DNA of 64,000 bases from NCBI RefSeq assembly GCF_001905445.1, contig NZ_LIVQ01000009.1, forward strand, positions 41,511 through 105,510. Reading direction: 5' to 3'. The translations under genes were made by a program, and so were the position numbers. This DNA comes from Streptomyces sp. CB00455. GTDB lineage: Bacteria; Actinomycetota; Actinomycetes; Streptomycetales; Streptomycetaceae. Within the stretch, counting starts at the first letter, position 1; each line of letters opens with the position of its first letter. Below are positions 51,929-61,280 of this stretch, one piece after another. Below the pieces are notes generated by a model. The model did not search any database. It was not told the DNA's origin and was given only the letters and a program-made list of their open reading frames with translations.

Positions 51929-53371
51929 CTAGCTCCAGCTGGCGTGCAGCGGCTTGCCCTCGGCGTAGCCGGCGGCGGACTGGATGCCGACCACGGCCTT
52001 CTCCTCGAACTCCGCGAGGGAGCCGGCACCGGCGTAGGTGCAGGAGGAGCGGACACCGGCGATGATCGAGTCGATCAGGTCCTCGACGCCCGGGCGGGTG
52101 GGGTCGAGGAACATGCGCGAGGTGGAGATGCCCTCCTCGAACAGTGCCTTGCGGGCCCGGTCGTAGGCCGACTCCTCGGAGGTGCGGTTGCGCACGGCAC
52201 GCGCCGAGGCCATGCCGAAGGACTCCTTGTAGAAGCGGCCGTCGGCGGACTGCTGGAGGTCGCCCGGGGATTCGTACGTACCGGCGAACCAGGAGCCGAT
52301 CATGACGTTCGAGGCGCCGGCGGCCAGCGCCATCGCCACGTCGCGCGGGTGGCGGACGCCACCGTCGGCCCAGACGTGCTTGCCGTACTTCTTGGCCTCC
52401 GCGGCGCACTCCAGTACAGCGGAGAACTGCGGGCGGCCCACGCCGGTCATCATGCGGGTGGTGCACATGGCGCCGGGGCCCACGCCGACCTTGATGATGT
52501 CGGCGCCGGCCTCGACGAGGTCCTTGACGCCCTCGGCGGCGACGATGTTGCCGGCGACGATCGGGACCTGCGGGTCCAGCGCGCGGACGGCCTTGATCGC
52601 ATTGATCATCGACTCCTGGTGGCCGTGCGCGGTGTCGATGACGAGCGTGTCCACGCCCGCGTCGAGCAGCTGCTTGGCCTTCTGCGCGAAGTCGCCGTTG
52701 ATGCCGACGGCGGCCGCGATGCGCAGTTTGCCGTTGGCGTCCGTCGCCGGGGTGTACAGGGTGGCGCGCAGGGCACCCTTGCGGGTGAGGATGCCGGCGA
52801 GCCTGCCGTCCGCGTCGACGGCCGGGGCCGTCTTGCGGTGGCCGGCGTCGAGCTTGTTGAAGGCCTCGCGGGGGTCGATGTCGGCGTCGATGAGCAGGAG
52901 CTCCTTCGACATGACCTCGGAGAGCTGGGTGAATCGGTCCACGCCGGTGAGGTCGTGGTCGGTGACGACGCCGATCGGGCGGCCCTCGTCGTCGACGACG
53001 ACGCCGGCGCCGTGGGCGCGCTTGGGCAGCAGGGACAGCGCGTCGGCGACGGTCTGGGTGGGCGCCAGGGTGATCGGGGTGTCGAGCACGAGGTGGCGGG
53101 TCTTGACCCAGGAGATGACGTCGGTGACGACCTCGATCGGAATGTCCTGCGGAATGACGACGATGCCGCCGCGGCGCGCGACCGTCTCGGCCATCCGGCG
53201 CCCGGCGATGGCGGTCATGTTCGCGACGACGAGGGGGACGGTGGTACCGGTCCCGTCGGGCGAGGAGAGGTCGACGGCCTGGCGGGAACCGACCGCGGAG
53301 CGGCTCGGCACCATGAACACGTCGTCGTACGTCAGGTCGTACGGCGGCTTCAGGTCATTGAGGAAACGCAC
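51929..53371 (-). CDS. guaB1: GuaB1-type GMP reductase
   Basis: 480 aa from GTG 53371. It has the IMPDH barrel with two CBS domains inserted near 95-225 (VVDDEGRPIGVVTDHDL...PAVDADGRLAGILTRKGAL) and the catalytic loop GPGAMCTTRMMTGVG with Cys303. The group is long annotated IMP dehydrogenase-like, but the mycobacterial member was shown to be a GMP reductase regulated through its CBS domains. The nearby hisG/hisE genes also draw on purine pools. Confidence 0.9.
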   Translation of the reverse strand: MRFLNDLKPPYDLTYDDVFMVPSRSAVGSRQAVDLSSPDGTGTTVPLVVANMTAIAGRRMAETVARRGGIVVIPQDIPIEVVTDVISWVKTRHLVLDTPITLAPTQTVADALSLLPKRAHGAGVVVDDEGRPIGVVTDHDLTGVDRFTQLSEVMSKELLLIDADIDPREAFNKLDAGHRKTAPAVDADGRLAGILTRKGALRATLYTPATDANGKLRIAAAVGINGDFAQKAKQLLDAGVDTLVIDTAHGHQESMINAIKAVRALDPQVPIVAGNIVAAEGVKDLVEAGADIIKVGVGPGAMCTTRMMTGVGRPQFSAVLECAAEAKKYGKHVWADGGVRHPRDVAMALAAGASNVMIGSWFAGTYESPGDLQQSADGRFYKESFGMASARAVRNRTSEESAYDRARKALFEEGISTSRMFLDPTRPGVEDLIDSIIAGVRSSCTYAGAGSLAEFEEKAVVGIQSAAGYAEGKPLHASWS

Positions 53372-53667
53372 GTGCTGAACATCCCAGTCGATCGAAGGAT
53401 CCTTCTAGATGGCTGACAGGGCAGCCGAGGAAACGCACGTACTTCATTCTCCCATGACCCGGGGTTCATGCCGCCCCGGCCGAACGTCCAGGACATTCCG
53501 GGCCGCCTGGTCCTTTCCTACGGGACCTTGGTCCCGGCGGGCGGCCCTGCTGCCGGATCCGGCCGCCGGATCCTGCCGCCGCGGACGACGCGCGTCCCGG
53601 CCGCGTGCTCCGGTTCCCGGAGCCGGAGTCTTGCGATCAAGCAGGGAGCGGATGCAACGTTGATTAC

Positions 53668-54231
53668 ATGATTACAGCCGAACAGAGCGAACAGCTCCGC
53701 GCCTGGTTCGCCGAGCGTCTGCCGGCGGACGTCTACGAGTCCCTCGTCTCGGTCACGGCCGACCGCGAGGAGATCACGGTCGTGGGGGCCCTCCCGGCGG
53801 ACGAGTCCGTCAAGGACTTCCGCGAGCGCACCCGCGCGCAGCGCATCGAGGTGGCCCGCGAGGCCGAGGAACTCTACCGGCGCAAGGTGGCCTGGGGCGT
53901 GCTCGCGGGTGGGCAGACGGTCCTCTTCACCCACCTCGCCGTCCCGGTCATGACCCGGCTGCGCCAGTCCGAACGCCAGGTCCTCGACACCCTGGTCGCG
54001 GGCGGCGTCGCCCGCAGCCGGGCCGACGCCCTCGCCTGGTGCGTCCGCCTGGTGGGCCGCAACACCGACGCCTGGCTGGCCGAACTGCGCGATTCCCTGG
54101 ACAAGGTCCACCAGGTCCGTGCGCAGGGCCCGGACGTGGCCGGTGGAACCGGCTTCGCGGCCGGGGGGACGGAGGGATCCGGGGGGACGGAGGGGGCCGC
54201 GGGGACGGACCCCGGAATGGCAGCCGGCTGA
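53668..54231 (+). CDS. Conserved hypothetical protein with Gly/Thr tail
   Basis: 187 aa from ATG 53668. The first 155 residues are helical and charged (MITAEQSEQLRAWFAERLP, SDVYESLV-type, VVGALPADESVKDFRERTR) and include LRQSERQVLDTLVAGGVARSRADALAWCVRLVG, a ribbon-helix-helix-like segment. The end is low-complexity Gly/Thr/Glu. I remember close relatives in Streptomyces with no assigned role. DNA binding is possible but not shown. Confidence 0.7.
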   Translation: MITAEQSEQLRAWFAERLPADVYESLVSVTADREEITVVGALPADESVKDFRERTRAQRIEVAREAEELYRRKVAWGVLAGGQTVLFTHLAVPVMTRLRQSERQVLDTLVAGGVARSRADALAWCVRLVGRNTDAWLAELRDSLDKVHQVRAQGPDVAGGTGFAAGGTEGSGGTEGAAGTDPGMAAG

Positions 54232-54265
54232 CGCTCCGCACCACTCCACCGTCGACGACTGGAGC

Positions 54266-54311
54266 GAGTGGATGCGCGTGGATGCGCGTGGATGCGCGTG
54301 GATGCGCGTGA
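54266..54311 (+). repeat. 10-bp tandem repeat, about 4 units
   Basis: GTGGATGCGC repeats four times and continues as GTGAATGG. It lies between convergent genes and is a plausible site of slippage variation between strains. Confidence 0.9.
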
Positions 54312-54419
54312 ATGGTGGGCCGAAGGCGTTGGCCACGGGCGCTGGAGCGCCCCATCGGCGCCTTCTACGCCCGCCCACGCCCTGCGGGACGTGACGTTCC
54401 CGCCCCGGCCCCGCCCCGT

Positions 54420-54860
54420 TCAGCCCGGGCGGCGTCCGGTGTGCGGGGCAGGGGGCGCGGCCCCGTCCGGCCCCGCCCGGTGGCCCGGCCGCGGTCCGCG
54501 CGCCGGCTCCGCCAGCACCACCGCGAATGTGGGCTCCTCCTCGCGCCAGGAGTCCACGGCCCCCTCCAGCACGTCCCGGAGGGTCTCCCACTCGCCCGGC
54601 TGCGCGTCGGCGTACTCACGCCACGACGTCACGGCCACCAGCCGCCCCGGTGCCTCCGGCAGCCAGGACAGGTCGCCCAGCGCGTCCGCCAGCGCGTCCC
54701 AGTTCCCGCCGAACCACTGCGGCAGCCGGAAGGCTTCCCCGCACCGCCGCATCAGCCCGGCCTTGCCCGCTACGCCGCGCAGGTCCAGCCGGAGGACCGT
54801 CCAGCCCGCCTCTTCGGCGGCGCCGAGGGCGGGCGCGAGGGGCTGCGGGTCCAGGCTCAT
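54420..54860 (-). CDS. Barstar-family RNase inhibitor
   Basis: 146 aa. It has the barstar fold signature: VLRLDLRGVAGKAGLMRRCGEAFRLPQWFGGNWDALADALGDL, in which the Asp and Glu-rich helix blocks the barnase active site. A Pro/Arg-rich C-terminal extension of about 25 residues is unusual. It overlaps the RNase gene by 4 bp and follows it, giving a toxin-immunity pair. Confidence 0.92.
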   Translation of the reverse strand: MSLDPQPLAPALGAAEEAGWTVLRLDLRGVAGKAGLMRRCGEAFRLPQWFGGNWDALADALGDLSWLPEAPGRLVAVTSWREYADAQPGEWETLRDVLEGAVDSWREEEPTFAVVLAEPARGPRPGHRAGPDGAAPPAPHTGRRPG

Positions 54861-55327
54861 CGGAGAACCGCCCTGAAGGTCTCGTAGTGGTCGTCCGAGT
54901 AGAAGAACTCCCCGCCCCCGCCCGTCACGATCCGCCGGGCCCCGCGGTCCCGCTCACCCGGCGTCCGCACAGTGAACTCGTGGTAGTAGCCGCGCTCGTG
55001 CTGCGGCAGGACCTTCTCGAAGTTCCCGAAGACGGTCCCGTCCTGTCGGTACGCGTACGGCCCGCCCTTGTCGATCAGTGCGAGCACCTCGCGCGCCTGC
55101 TGCGGCAGCGCGTCGGCCCGTACGGTGGCCATGCCCTTCGCCCAGCCGGGGGCGTCGCTGGGGACGGCGGCACCGGAGGCGGCGGCGCTCGGCCGCCCGC
55201 TGTCGCGGTCACCGCCGGCAGGCGCGGGCTGCTTACCGCCGCAGCCCGCCGCACCGACCAGCGCGGTGCACAGGAACAGAGCCCCCAGCAGACGCAGCAA
55301 CGATCGGGGCACGCTCCGAAGGATCAT
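54857..55327 (-). CDS. RNase Sa/barnase-like ribonuclease, lipoprotein form
   Basis: 156 aa. A signal with lipobox VGAAGC (Cys29) anchors it outside the membrane. Residues 73-154 match RNase Sa, including LPQQAREVLALI, GYYHEFTV (Glu117), GARRIVTG (Arg132) and DDHYETF (His147), with spacing equal to RNase Sa Glu54, Arg69 and His85 within a residue. The disulfide cysteines of RNase Sa are absent. It is made together with the barstar gene. Confidence 0.92.
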   Translation of the reverse strand: MILRSVPRSLLRLLGALFLCTALVGAAGCGGKQPAPAGGDRDSGRPSAAASGAAVPSDAPGWAKGMATVRADALPQQAREVLALIDKGGPYAYRQDGTVFGNFEKVLPQHERGYYHEFTVRTPGERDRGARRIVTGGGGEFFYSDDHYETFRAVLR

Positions 55328-55379
55328 GCACCGATCGTGCCGGACATCAGACGCGCTCGCGAATCGCCTGACGGCGGTT

Positions 55380-55601
55380 TCAGAGCGCCGACATCTTGGT
55401 GTAGGGACTCAGAATGCGTTTCTGGACCGATCCGAAGTCGACGAGGACAGCGATCCCCTCCTCAATACCGACGACACGGCCGAGGCCGTGCTCGTCGTGA
55501 GAGACCCGGTCGCCGACGCTGAACTGCCGGAGCGGCGGTTCCACGGGGGCCTTGAACGGGCTGGACGGCAAATGGCGGCGAGGTACTGCGGACTTTGTCA
55601 T
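55380..55601 (-). CDS. Small tudor/SH3-like protein, 73 aa
   Basis: From ATG 55601. The C-terminal 45 residues, FSVGDRVSHDEHGLGRVVGIEEGIAVLVDFG, form a small beta barrel like the RNA-polymerase-binding tudor end of PcrA and CarD-type proteins. The N-terminal part is basic. It may contact RNA polymerase, but only by analogy. An upstream open frame lacks a good start. Confidence 0.75.
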   Translation of the reverse strand: MTKSAVPRRHLPSSPFKAPVEPPLRQFSVGDRVSHDEHGLGRVVGIEEGIAVLVDFGSVQKRILSPYTKMSAL

Positions 55602-55718
55602 TGAGACCAGTATGCGCCCCGCGGGGCGCCCCGCGGGCCGCCGCTCGGATCTCAATTCCGGCACCATCCGTCGCGGAGGCGGGCGTCCGGCGGCGTTTGC
55701 AGCCATTCGCCCGATGAG

Positions 55719-56741
55719 TCAGTCGTCGGGGTCGGCCCGGTCCAGCGCCGGCCGCAGCCCGGGCGCCGACTCCGTGAGCAGGTAGTCGGCGACCGCGGTG
55801 TCCGTGACCAGGCTGGTCACCAGGCCCGACCGCAGCACCGCACCGATCGCGGACGCCTTGCGCAGCCCGCCCGCGATCGCCACGACCTCGGGGATCCGCC
55901 GGAGCCGGTCCGCCTCGACGGTGATGCACCGCTCGCCGAGGTCCCGGCCGACCCGCCGCCCCTCTGCGTCGAACAGGTGGGCCGACATCTCGGCCGCGAC
56001 GCCGAGCGAGGCGTAGTGCGCCCGCTCCTCGTCCGTGAGCATGTCGTGGACGGTCGAGATGCCCGGCTCCCAGGAGCCGATGGAGACGGCCGCGACCGTC
56101 ACCTTGTCGAAGTACTCGAAGGCGCGTGCGATCCCCGTCTGGCCGCGCAGCGCGGCCGCCGTGGCGGGATCGGGCAGCAGCATCGGTGCGTAGATGGGGT
56201 GCGCGTCCCCGCCCGAGACCTGCGCCGCGCGGCGTACCGCCTCCACGGAGCCGCGCTCGGCGGTCCCCGCGTCGTACACGCCCGTCAGCTGCACCACGGT
56301 GCAGGGCGGCAGCCGGTGCAGGGAGGCGGCCATGTGGATGGTCGAGCGCCCCCACGCCAGGCCCAGTACGTCGCCCTCGTTGACGAGCTCGCCCAGCAGA
56401 TCGGCGGCCACGGCGCCCAGGTTCTCCGGATCGGGCGCGTCCTCGGTGGCGTCGGCGGGTGACTCCACCACGACGGCGTGCCGGAGCCCGTACCGGGCCC
56501 TGAGCGCGTCCGAGCGCTCCGCGTCCAGTTCGGCCGGCACCCGGATCTCGATGCGCACGAGGTCGCGTTCGAGGGCGGTCTCCAGGACCCGGGCCACCTT
56601 GAAGCGGCTCACGCCGAACTCCTCGGCGATCTGGATCTTGGACTTGCCCTCCAGGTAGAAACGGCGGGCCATGGCCGCCGCCTGAACCAGCTCCGCGGGT
56701 CCCATCCGCAGGGCTGACCGTCCCGCCGACATTGCAGACAC
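55719..56741 (-). CDS. SorC/DeoR-type sugar-binding transcriptional regulator
   Basis: 340 aa from GTG 56741, which has AGGAGAAC at the right distance; ATG 56765 upstream is less well placed. The HTH is KSKIQIAEEFGVSRFKVARVL, and the rest is the SorC sugar-phosphate-binding fold (GLAWGRSTIHMA, SIGSWEPG, AGGLRKASAIGAVLRSG). It lies downstream of rpe on the same strand and could respond to a pentose or other sugar phosphate. Confidence 0.9.
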   Translation of the reverse strand: MSAMSAGRSALRMGPAELVQAAAMARRFYLEGKSKIQIAEEFGVSRFKVARVLETALERDLVRIEIRVPAELDAERSDALRARYGLRHAVVVESPADATEDAPDPENLGAVAADLLGELVNEGDVLGLAWGRSTIHMAASLHRLPPCTVVQLTGVYDAGTAERGSVEAVRRAAQVSGGDAHPIYAPMLLPDPATAAALRGQTGIARAFEYFDKVTVAAVSIGSWEPGISTVHDMLTDEERAHYASLGVAAEMSAHLFDAEGRRVGRDLGERCITVEADRLRRIPEVVAIAGGLRKASAIGAVLRSGLVTSLVTDTAVADYLLTESAPGLRPALDRADPDD

Positions 56742-56758
56742 CGCGTTCTCCTCACTGC

Positions 56759-56786
56759 TGTTCACACTCTCGTGTTCACACTCTCG
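56759..56786. promoter_or_regulatory. Direct repeat operator candidate before the SorC gene
   Basis: TGTTCACACTCTCG is repeated exactly twice head to tail (56759 and 56773), 18-45 bp upstream of the SorC start. SorC and DeoR regulators often bind such repeats and repress themselves. The TGTTCA core also recurs at 56850. Confidence 0.55.
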
Positions 56787-56870
56787 ACTCGCCGTTCATC
56801 CTGTCAGATCCGAGGGCCGTTGATCAGCCCGGACGGCTCCCCTTCACCCAGCTGTTCACCAACCCTTGGC

Positions 56871-57557
56871 TCAGTGGTCGCAAGCCCACGGCGCCGCGGC
56901 GATCGCCGTACCCGCCTGCTCGCGCAGCGTGCGCACGGCCGCGGCCGGGTCGACGGCGCCGTAGACGGCGCTGCCCGCCACGAAGACGTCCGCGCCGGCC
57001 TCCGCGCAGCGTTCGATGGTGGAGGCCGAGACGCCGCCGTCCACCTGGAGCCACAGTTCCAGGCCGTGCTTGGCGATCAGCTCGCGGGTGCGGCGGATCT
57101 TGGGCAGCATGATGTCGAGGAAGGGCTGTCCGCCGAAGCCCGGCTCGACGGTCATGATCAGCAGCATGTCGAGCTCGGGGAGGAGGTCCTCGTACGGCTC
57201 GATCGGGGTGGCGGGCTTGAGTGCCATGGACGCCCGCGCCCCCATGGCGCGGATCTCCCGGGCGAGGCGCACGGGCGCGGCCGCGGCCTCGGCGTGGAAG
57301 GTGACCGAGCCCGCGCCGGCCTCCACGTACTGCGGGGCCCAGCGGTCCGGGTCCTCGATCATCAGGTGCAGGTCGAGCGGGATGTCGGTGGCCCGGCTCA
57401 GGGACTCCACGACCGGCACGCCGAGGGTCAGGTTGGGGACGAAGTGGTTGTCCATGACGTCGACGTGCAGCCAGTCGGCTCCCTCGACGGCCTTCGCCTC
57501 CTCGGCGAGGCGGGCGAAGTCGGCGGACAGGATGCTGGGGGAAATCTGAGCGGCCAT
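56871..57557 (-). CDS. rpe: Ribulose-phosphate 3-epimerase
   Basis: 228 aa from ATG 57557. Motifs: SPSILSADFARL, HVDVMDNHFVPNLTLG (metal His and Asp), LDLHLMIEDP, MTVEPGFGGQPF and VDGGVSASTI. It interconverts ribulose-5-phosphate and xylulose-5-phosphate in the pentose phosphate pathway. It follows rsmB on the minus strand with 178 bp between them. Confidence 0.96.
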   Translation of the reverse strand: MAAQISPSILSADFARLAEEAKAVEGADWLHVDVMDNHFVPNLTLGVPVVESLSRATDIPLDLHLMIEDPDRWAPQYVEAGAGSVTFHAEAAAAPVRLAREIRAMGARASMALKPATPIEPYEDLLPELDMLLIMTVEPGFGGQPFLDIMLPKIRRTRELIAKHGLELWLQVDGGVSASTIERCAEAGADVFVAGSAVYGAVDPAAAVRTLREQAGTAIAAAPWACDH

Positions 57558-57735
57558 GCCCCAAGACTGCCATGCCGCCGCCTGGTTCAGGCCATGGCCC
57601 CGGAAGCCCGGCGCCCCGGCCACACAAGCGGGGCCGGGGACTCCGCCCGGGGGTGTCCCACCGGTCGTGCAGGCGCGGCCGGAGCCCGACCCGCGCGGCA
57701 GGGCACCCCCCGGCCCCCGCGCCGGGGGCCCGCCG

Positions 57736-59220
57736 CTACGCCGTGCGCCGCAGCAGCGCCAGGTACATCGCGTCCGTCCCGTGCAGGTGCGGCCACAACT
57801 GGACGTCAGGGCCGTCCCCGAGGGCCGGGACGCCGGACATGAACGGCCGCGCGTCGATCAGTTCCGCCGAGACCGGCTCCGCGCCGGCGCCGCGGCCCTT
57901 GAGCACGTCGTCCACGACCACCCGCGTCTCCGCCAGGTGCGGCGAGCACGTCGCGTAGCCCACGACACCGCCCACCCGGACCGCCGACAGCGCCTCGCGC
58001 AGCAGGCCGCGCTGGAGCGGGGCGAAGCCGTCCAGGTCCTCCGGGCGGCGCCGCCAGCGGGCCTCCGGCCGGCGCCGCAGGGCGCCCAGACCGGTGCACG
58101 GCACGTCCATCAGGACGCGGTCGAAGGAGCCCGGCAGCCACGGCGGCCGCGTGCCGTCCGCCGTGATGACCTGATACGGCCCCGGGTTGCCGGCCAGCGC
58201 CTTCTCCACCAGGCGCGCCCGGTGCGGCTGCTTCTCGGAGGCCAGCAGGAAGGCGCCCCGGTCCGCGGCCAGCGCGGCCAGCAGGGCCGCCTTGCCGCCG
58301 GGGCCCGCGCAGCCGTCCAGCCAGCGCTGGTCGCGGCCCTCGACCGGTGCGGCCGCCAGGGCCATCGCCACCAGCTGGCTGCCCTCGTCCTGGACCCCGG
58401 CGCGCCCCTCGCGCACGGCCTCCAGAGCGCCCGGCTCGCCGCCCTCGGCCATCCGCACGGCGTACGGCGACCAGCGGCCCGGCAGCGCCGAGTCCTCGCC
58501 GACCGCCTCCAGCAGCTCCTGCGGCGTGGACCGCCCGGGCCGCGCCACCAGGGTGACCTCGGGACGCTCGTTGTCGGCCTCCAGCAGGTCCTCGATCCCG
58601 GCGCGGCCGCCGCCCAGCGAGTCCCACAGTGCGCTGACCACCCAGCGCGGATGCGAGTGGTACACCGCGAGGTGTTCCTCGGCGTCGTCCTCGTAGGGAG
58701 GCGCGACCCGCTCCAGCCAGCCGTCCATGTCGTGCGCGGCGATCTTGCGCAGGACGGCGTTCACGAACTTCGCGCGCCCGTCACCGAGCACCACCCGGGC
58801 CAGCTCCACGCTCGCCGAGACGGCCGCGTGCGTGGGGATCCGGGTGCCGAGCAGCTGGTGCGCGCCGAGCGAGAGCACGTCCAGCACCGGCGGGTCGACC
58901 TCGCGCAGCGGGCGGTCGATGCAGGCCTTGATGACGGCGTCGTAAGTGCCCTGGCGGCGCAGCGTCCCGTAGACCAGCTCGGTGGCCAGCGCCGCGTCGC
59001 GCGCCTGGAAGCTCTCGTCCTGGCGCGCCTTGCGCAGCAGCGGCGGCAGGACCAGGTTCGCGTAGGCGTCGCGCTCGTCCACCGCCCGCAGCACCTCGAA
59101 GGCCAGCATCCGGACGGGGTCCTTCTGGGGCCGGCGGTACGGCTTGGCCGGCTTGGACTGCCGGCCGCCCGCGCCTTCGGCGGCGGGCTTGCGACGGGGC
59201 TGGCGGGGCTGTTCGCTCAC
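57736..59220 (-). CDS. rsmB: 16S rRNA m5C967 methyltransferase
   Basis: 494 aa from GTG 59220. The N-terminal NusB-like domain (PVRMLAFEVLRAVDERDAYANLVLP) is followed by the RsmB/Sun methyltransferase: GCAGPGGKAALLA, FDRVLMDVPCTGLGALRRRPE and VGYATCSPHLAETRVVV, with the two catalytic cysteines. An Arg-rich N-terminal tail of about 35 residues is typical of actinobacteria. It lies after fmt on the same strand. Confidence 0.95.
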   Translation of the reverse strand: MSEQPRQPRRKPAAEGAGGRQSKPAKPYRRPQKDPVRMLAFEVLRAVDERDAYANLVLPPLLRKARQDESFQARDAALATELVYGTLRRQGTYDAVIKACIDRPLREVDPPVLDVLSLGAHQLLGTRIPTHAAVSASVELARVVLGDGRAKFVNAVLRKIAAHDMDGWLERVAPPYEDDAEEHLAVYHSHPRWVVSALWDSLGGGRAGIEDLLEADNERPEVTLVARPGRSTPQELLEAVGEDSALPGRWSPYAVRMAEGGEPGALEAVREGRAGVQDEGSQLVAMALAAAPVEGRDQRWLDGCAGPGGKAALLAALAADRGAFLLASEKQPHRARLVEKALAGNPGPYQVITADGTRPPWLPGSFDRVLMDVPCTGLGALRRRPEARWRRRPEDLDGFAPLQRGLLREALSAVRVGGVVGYATCSPHLAETRVVVDDVLKGRGAGAEPVSAELIDARPFMSGVPALGDGPDVQLWPHLHGTDAMYLALLRRTA

Positions 59221-59407
59221 GTGAAAGGTGCTCCGGATGTACGAGTGCTTCGGGTACGACGAGTAGGGCGGACGCCACGCCTGCGCGGGGCGCCCGGGGC
59301 TGTGGTCGCGCGGTCCCGCGGGTACGTGGTCCCGCGGGGGCCGGGAGTGCTGGGGGGCGGGGAGTGCGTGCTGCGGTGTCGCCGGTCCGTGGAGGAGACC
59401 GGACGCC

Positions 59408-60352
59408 TCAGCCTACGTCGGTCCCGCCGAGACGCTCGCCGGGCGCGATCCGCACCCCGCGGGCCCAGTCGGCGCCGCGCATCGGCTTCTTGCCCTGCGG
59501 CTGTACCCACAGCAGCTCCAGGGCGTGCGAGCCGGTGCCGACGTGGACGTTGTTCTTCGCGGGGGCGAGCACGCCGGGCGCCAGGTCCGTACGGTCGGAC
59601 ACCAGGCCCACCGAGATCAGCTTGAGCCGCTCGCCGCGGAAGACGGTCCAGGCGCCCGGGGCGGGGGTGCAGCCGCGGACGACCCGGTCGGCGCGCATCG
59701 CCGGGGCCGTCCAGTCGATCCGGGCGCCCTCGACAGTGATCTTGGGGGCGATCGAGACCCCCTCGGGGGCCTGCGGGACGGCGCGCAGGGTGCCGTCCTC
59801 GATGCCGTCCATGGTCGCGCAGAGCAGTCCGGCCCCGGCGAAGGCGAGCCGGGTCAGCAGGTCGCCGCTGGTGTCGGTCGGGCGGATCTCCTCGGTGAGG
59901 ACGCCGTAGACGGGACCTGAGTCCAGGCCCTCCTCGATCTGGAAGGTGGAGGCTCCCGTGAGCTGGTCCCCCGCCATGATCGAGTGCTGTACCGGGGCGG
60001 CGCCGCGCCAGGCGGGCAGCAGGGAGAAGTGCAGGTTGACCCATCCGCGGCGGGGGATGTCCAGGGCGCTCTTGGGCAGCAGCGCCCCGTACGCCACGAC
60101 CGGGCAGCAGTCCGGGTCGATCTCGCGCAGCCGGGCCTGGAAGTCCGGGTCGCGCGGCCGGACGGGCTTGAGGACTTCGATCCCGGCCTCCTCGGCGCGC
60201 TCGGCGACCGGGCTGGCGACGAGCCTGCGGCCGCGGCCGGCCGGAGCGTCGGGCCGGGTGACGACGGCGGCGACCTCGTGCCGCCCGGAGGCGATCAGGG
60301 CGTCCAAGGCGGGCACGGCGACCTCGGGGGTGCCTGCGAAGACGAGCTTCAC
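59408..60352 (-). CDS. fmt: Methionyl-tRNA formyltransferase
   Basis: 314 aa from GTG 60352. It has MKLVFAGTPEVAVPALDALI, the hydrolase-like NLHFSLLPAWRGAAPVQ near 107 and TGASTFQIEEGLDSGPV. It formylates initiator Met-tRNA. The C-terminal OB-like domain is complete. Orientation and order with rsmB and priA are the usual Streptomyces ones. Confidence 0.96.
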   Translation of the reverse strand: MKLVFAGTPEVAVPALDALIASGRHEVAAVVTRPDAPAGRGRRLVASPVAERAEEAGIEVLKPVRPRDPDFQARLREIDPDCCPVVAYGALLPKSALDIPRRGWVNLHFSLLPAWRGAAPVQHSIMAGDQLTGASTFQIEEGLDSGPVYGVLTEEIRPTDTSGDLLTRLAFAGAGLLCATMDGIEDGTLRAVPQAPEGVSIAPKITVEGARIDWTAPAMRADRVVRGCTPAPGAWTVFRGERLKLISVGLVSDRTDLAPGVLAPAKNNVHVGTGSHALELLWVQPQGKKPMRGADWARGVRIAPGERLGGTDVG

Positions 60353-60602
60353 TGGGTCCTACCTCGCTCTCTCGGCTGTCAGCAGCGCACCAGTCTATGG
60401 GGCGGGCACCGGGGCGGCCTCCGGCGGTGTCGAGGGGGCGTACGTACACGCGCGCGCCTCTCGCATATGCCGACACGCCCCCCGAGCGTGACCTGGGCGC
60501 CGGGTGACGCGTTGGTCAAGAGAGATTGACCGAAACGGGCCGCGTCGTGAACGGTGTCTGCGGCCCGATCCGCCCTTCAGCACCGGTTCGAGAGGCTTCT
60601 TC

Positions 60603-61136
60603 ATGGCCGACCACGCCACCCACGACGCCCAAGCCCGGGCCAGCCTGCACCTGCTGGTGCGGGACATCGAGCGGGTTCGCCGGCAGGTGGATGCTCTGCG
60701 TACGCTCACCGCCCAGCTCGGCAACGTGTACCGCCCGCGCCGCTCCGGTCCCTCCACGGGCTTCGTCGTCTACGGCCGGGCGCCCGCGCCGACCGTCCGC
60801 CTCGCGCAGGAGCTGCGGGACAGCGTCGAGACCCTGGTCACCGCCGCCGTGGACTTCGACCGCTCGCTCGGTTTCTCGTGGGACGCCGTCGGATCGGCGC
60901 TGGGCGTCACCAAGCAGGCCGTGCACCGGCGTTACGGTGCCCGGCGCGCGCAGGCCGCCGAACCGGCGGAGCAGCCGGCCGACGGGACGACCACCCGGCC
61001 CCTGGGCCCGCTCCCGACGGTCCCGGCGGCGCGCTCGGCGCCGCCGCAGCCGCCGCGCGAGGAGTCGCAGGTCGCCGTCCCGCCCCCCGTCTCGGCCCCC
61101 CGCTCACCGGCCTTTCCGGGCCCGCGGGGCGGCTGA
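60603..61136 (+). CDS. Conserved HTH-containing hypothetical protein
   Basis: 177 aa from ATG 60603. An N-terminal helical region (LHLLVRDIERVRRQVDALRTL) precedes a likely DNA-binding helix-turn-helix, FSWDAVGSALGVTKQAVHRRYG, at about 93-115. The final 55 residues are Pro/Ala-rich and probably disordered. It is divergent from fmt. The target is unknown. Confidence 0.75.
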   Translation: MADHATHDAQARASLHLLVRDIERVRRQVDALRTLTAQLGNVYRPRRSGPSTGFVVYGRAPAPTVRLAQELRDSVETLVTAAVDFDRSLGFSWDAVGSALGVTKQAVHRRYGARRAQAAEPAEQPADGTTTRPLGPLPTVPAARSAPPQPPREESQVAVPPPVSAPRSPAFPGPRGG

Positions 61137-61280
61137 CCAGGATCCTCCGCCGGGACGCCGACCCCCGACGGCCCCACGGCCCCCCGACCGCGCCGGACAA
61201 GCCCCAGGGCCCCCGCCGGGGTCGTCCGGCGTCCAGCCCCGGCCCACCCGGCCCCTGAGGGCCCAGGCCGCGCCACGACA

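Noticed and set aside
51929..53371. Housekeeping IMP dehydrogenase
   Set aside because: The length, catalytic loop and lone position match the GuaB1 group, which is a GMP reductase.
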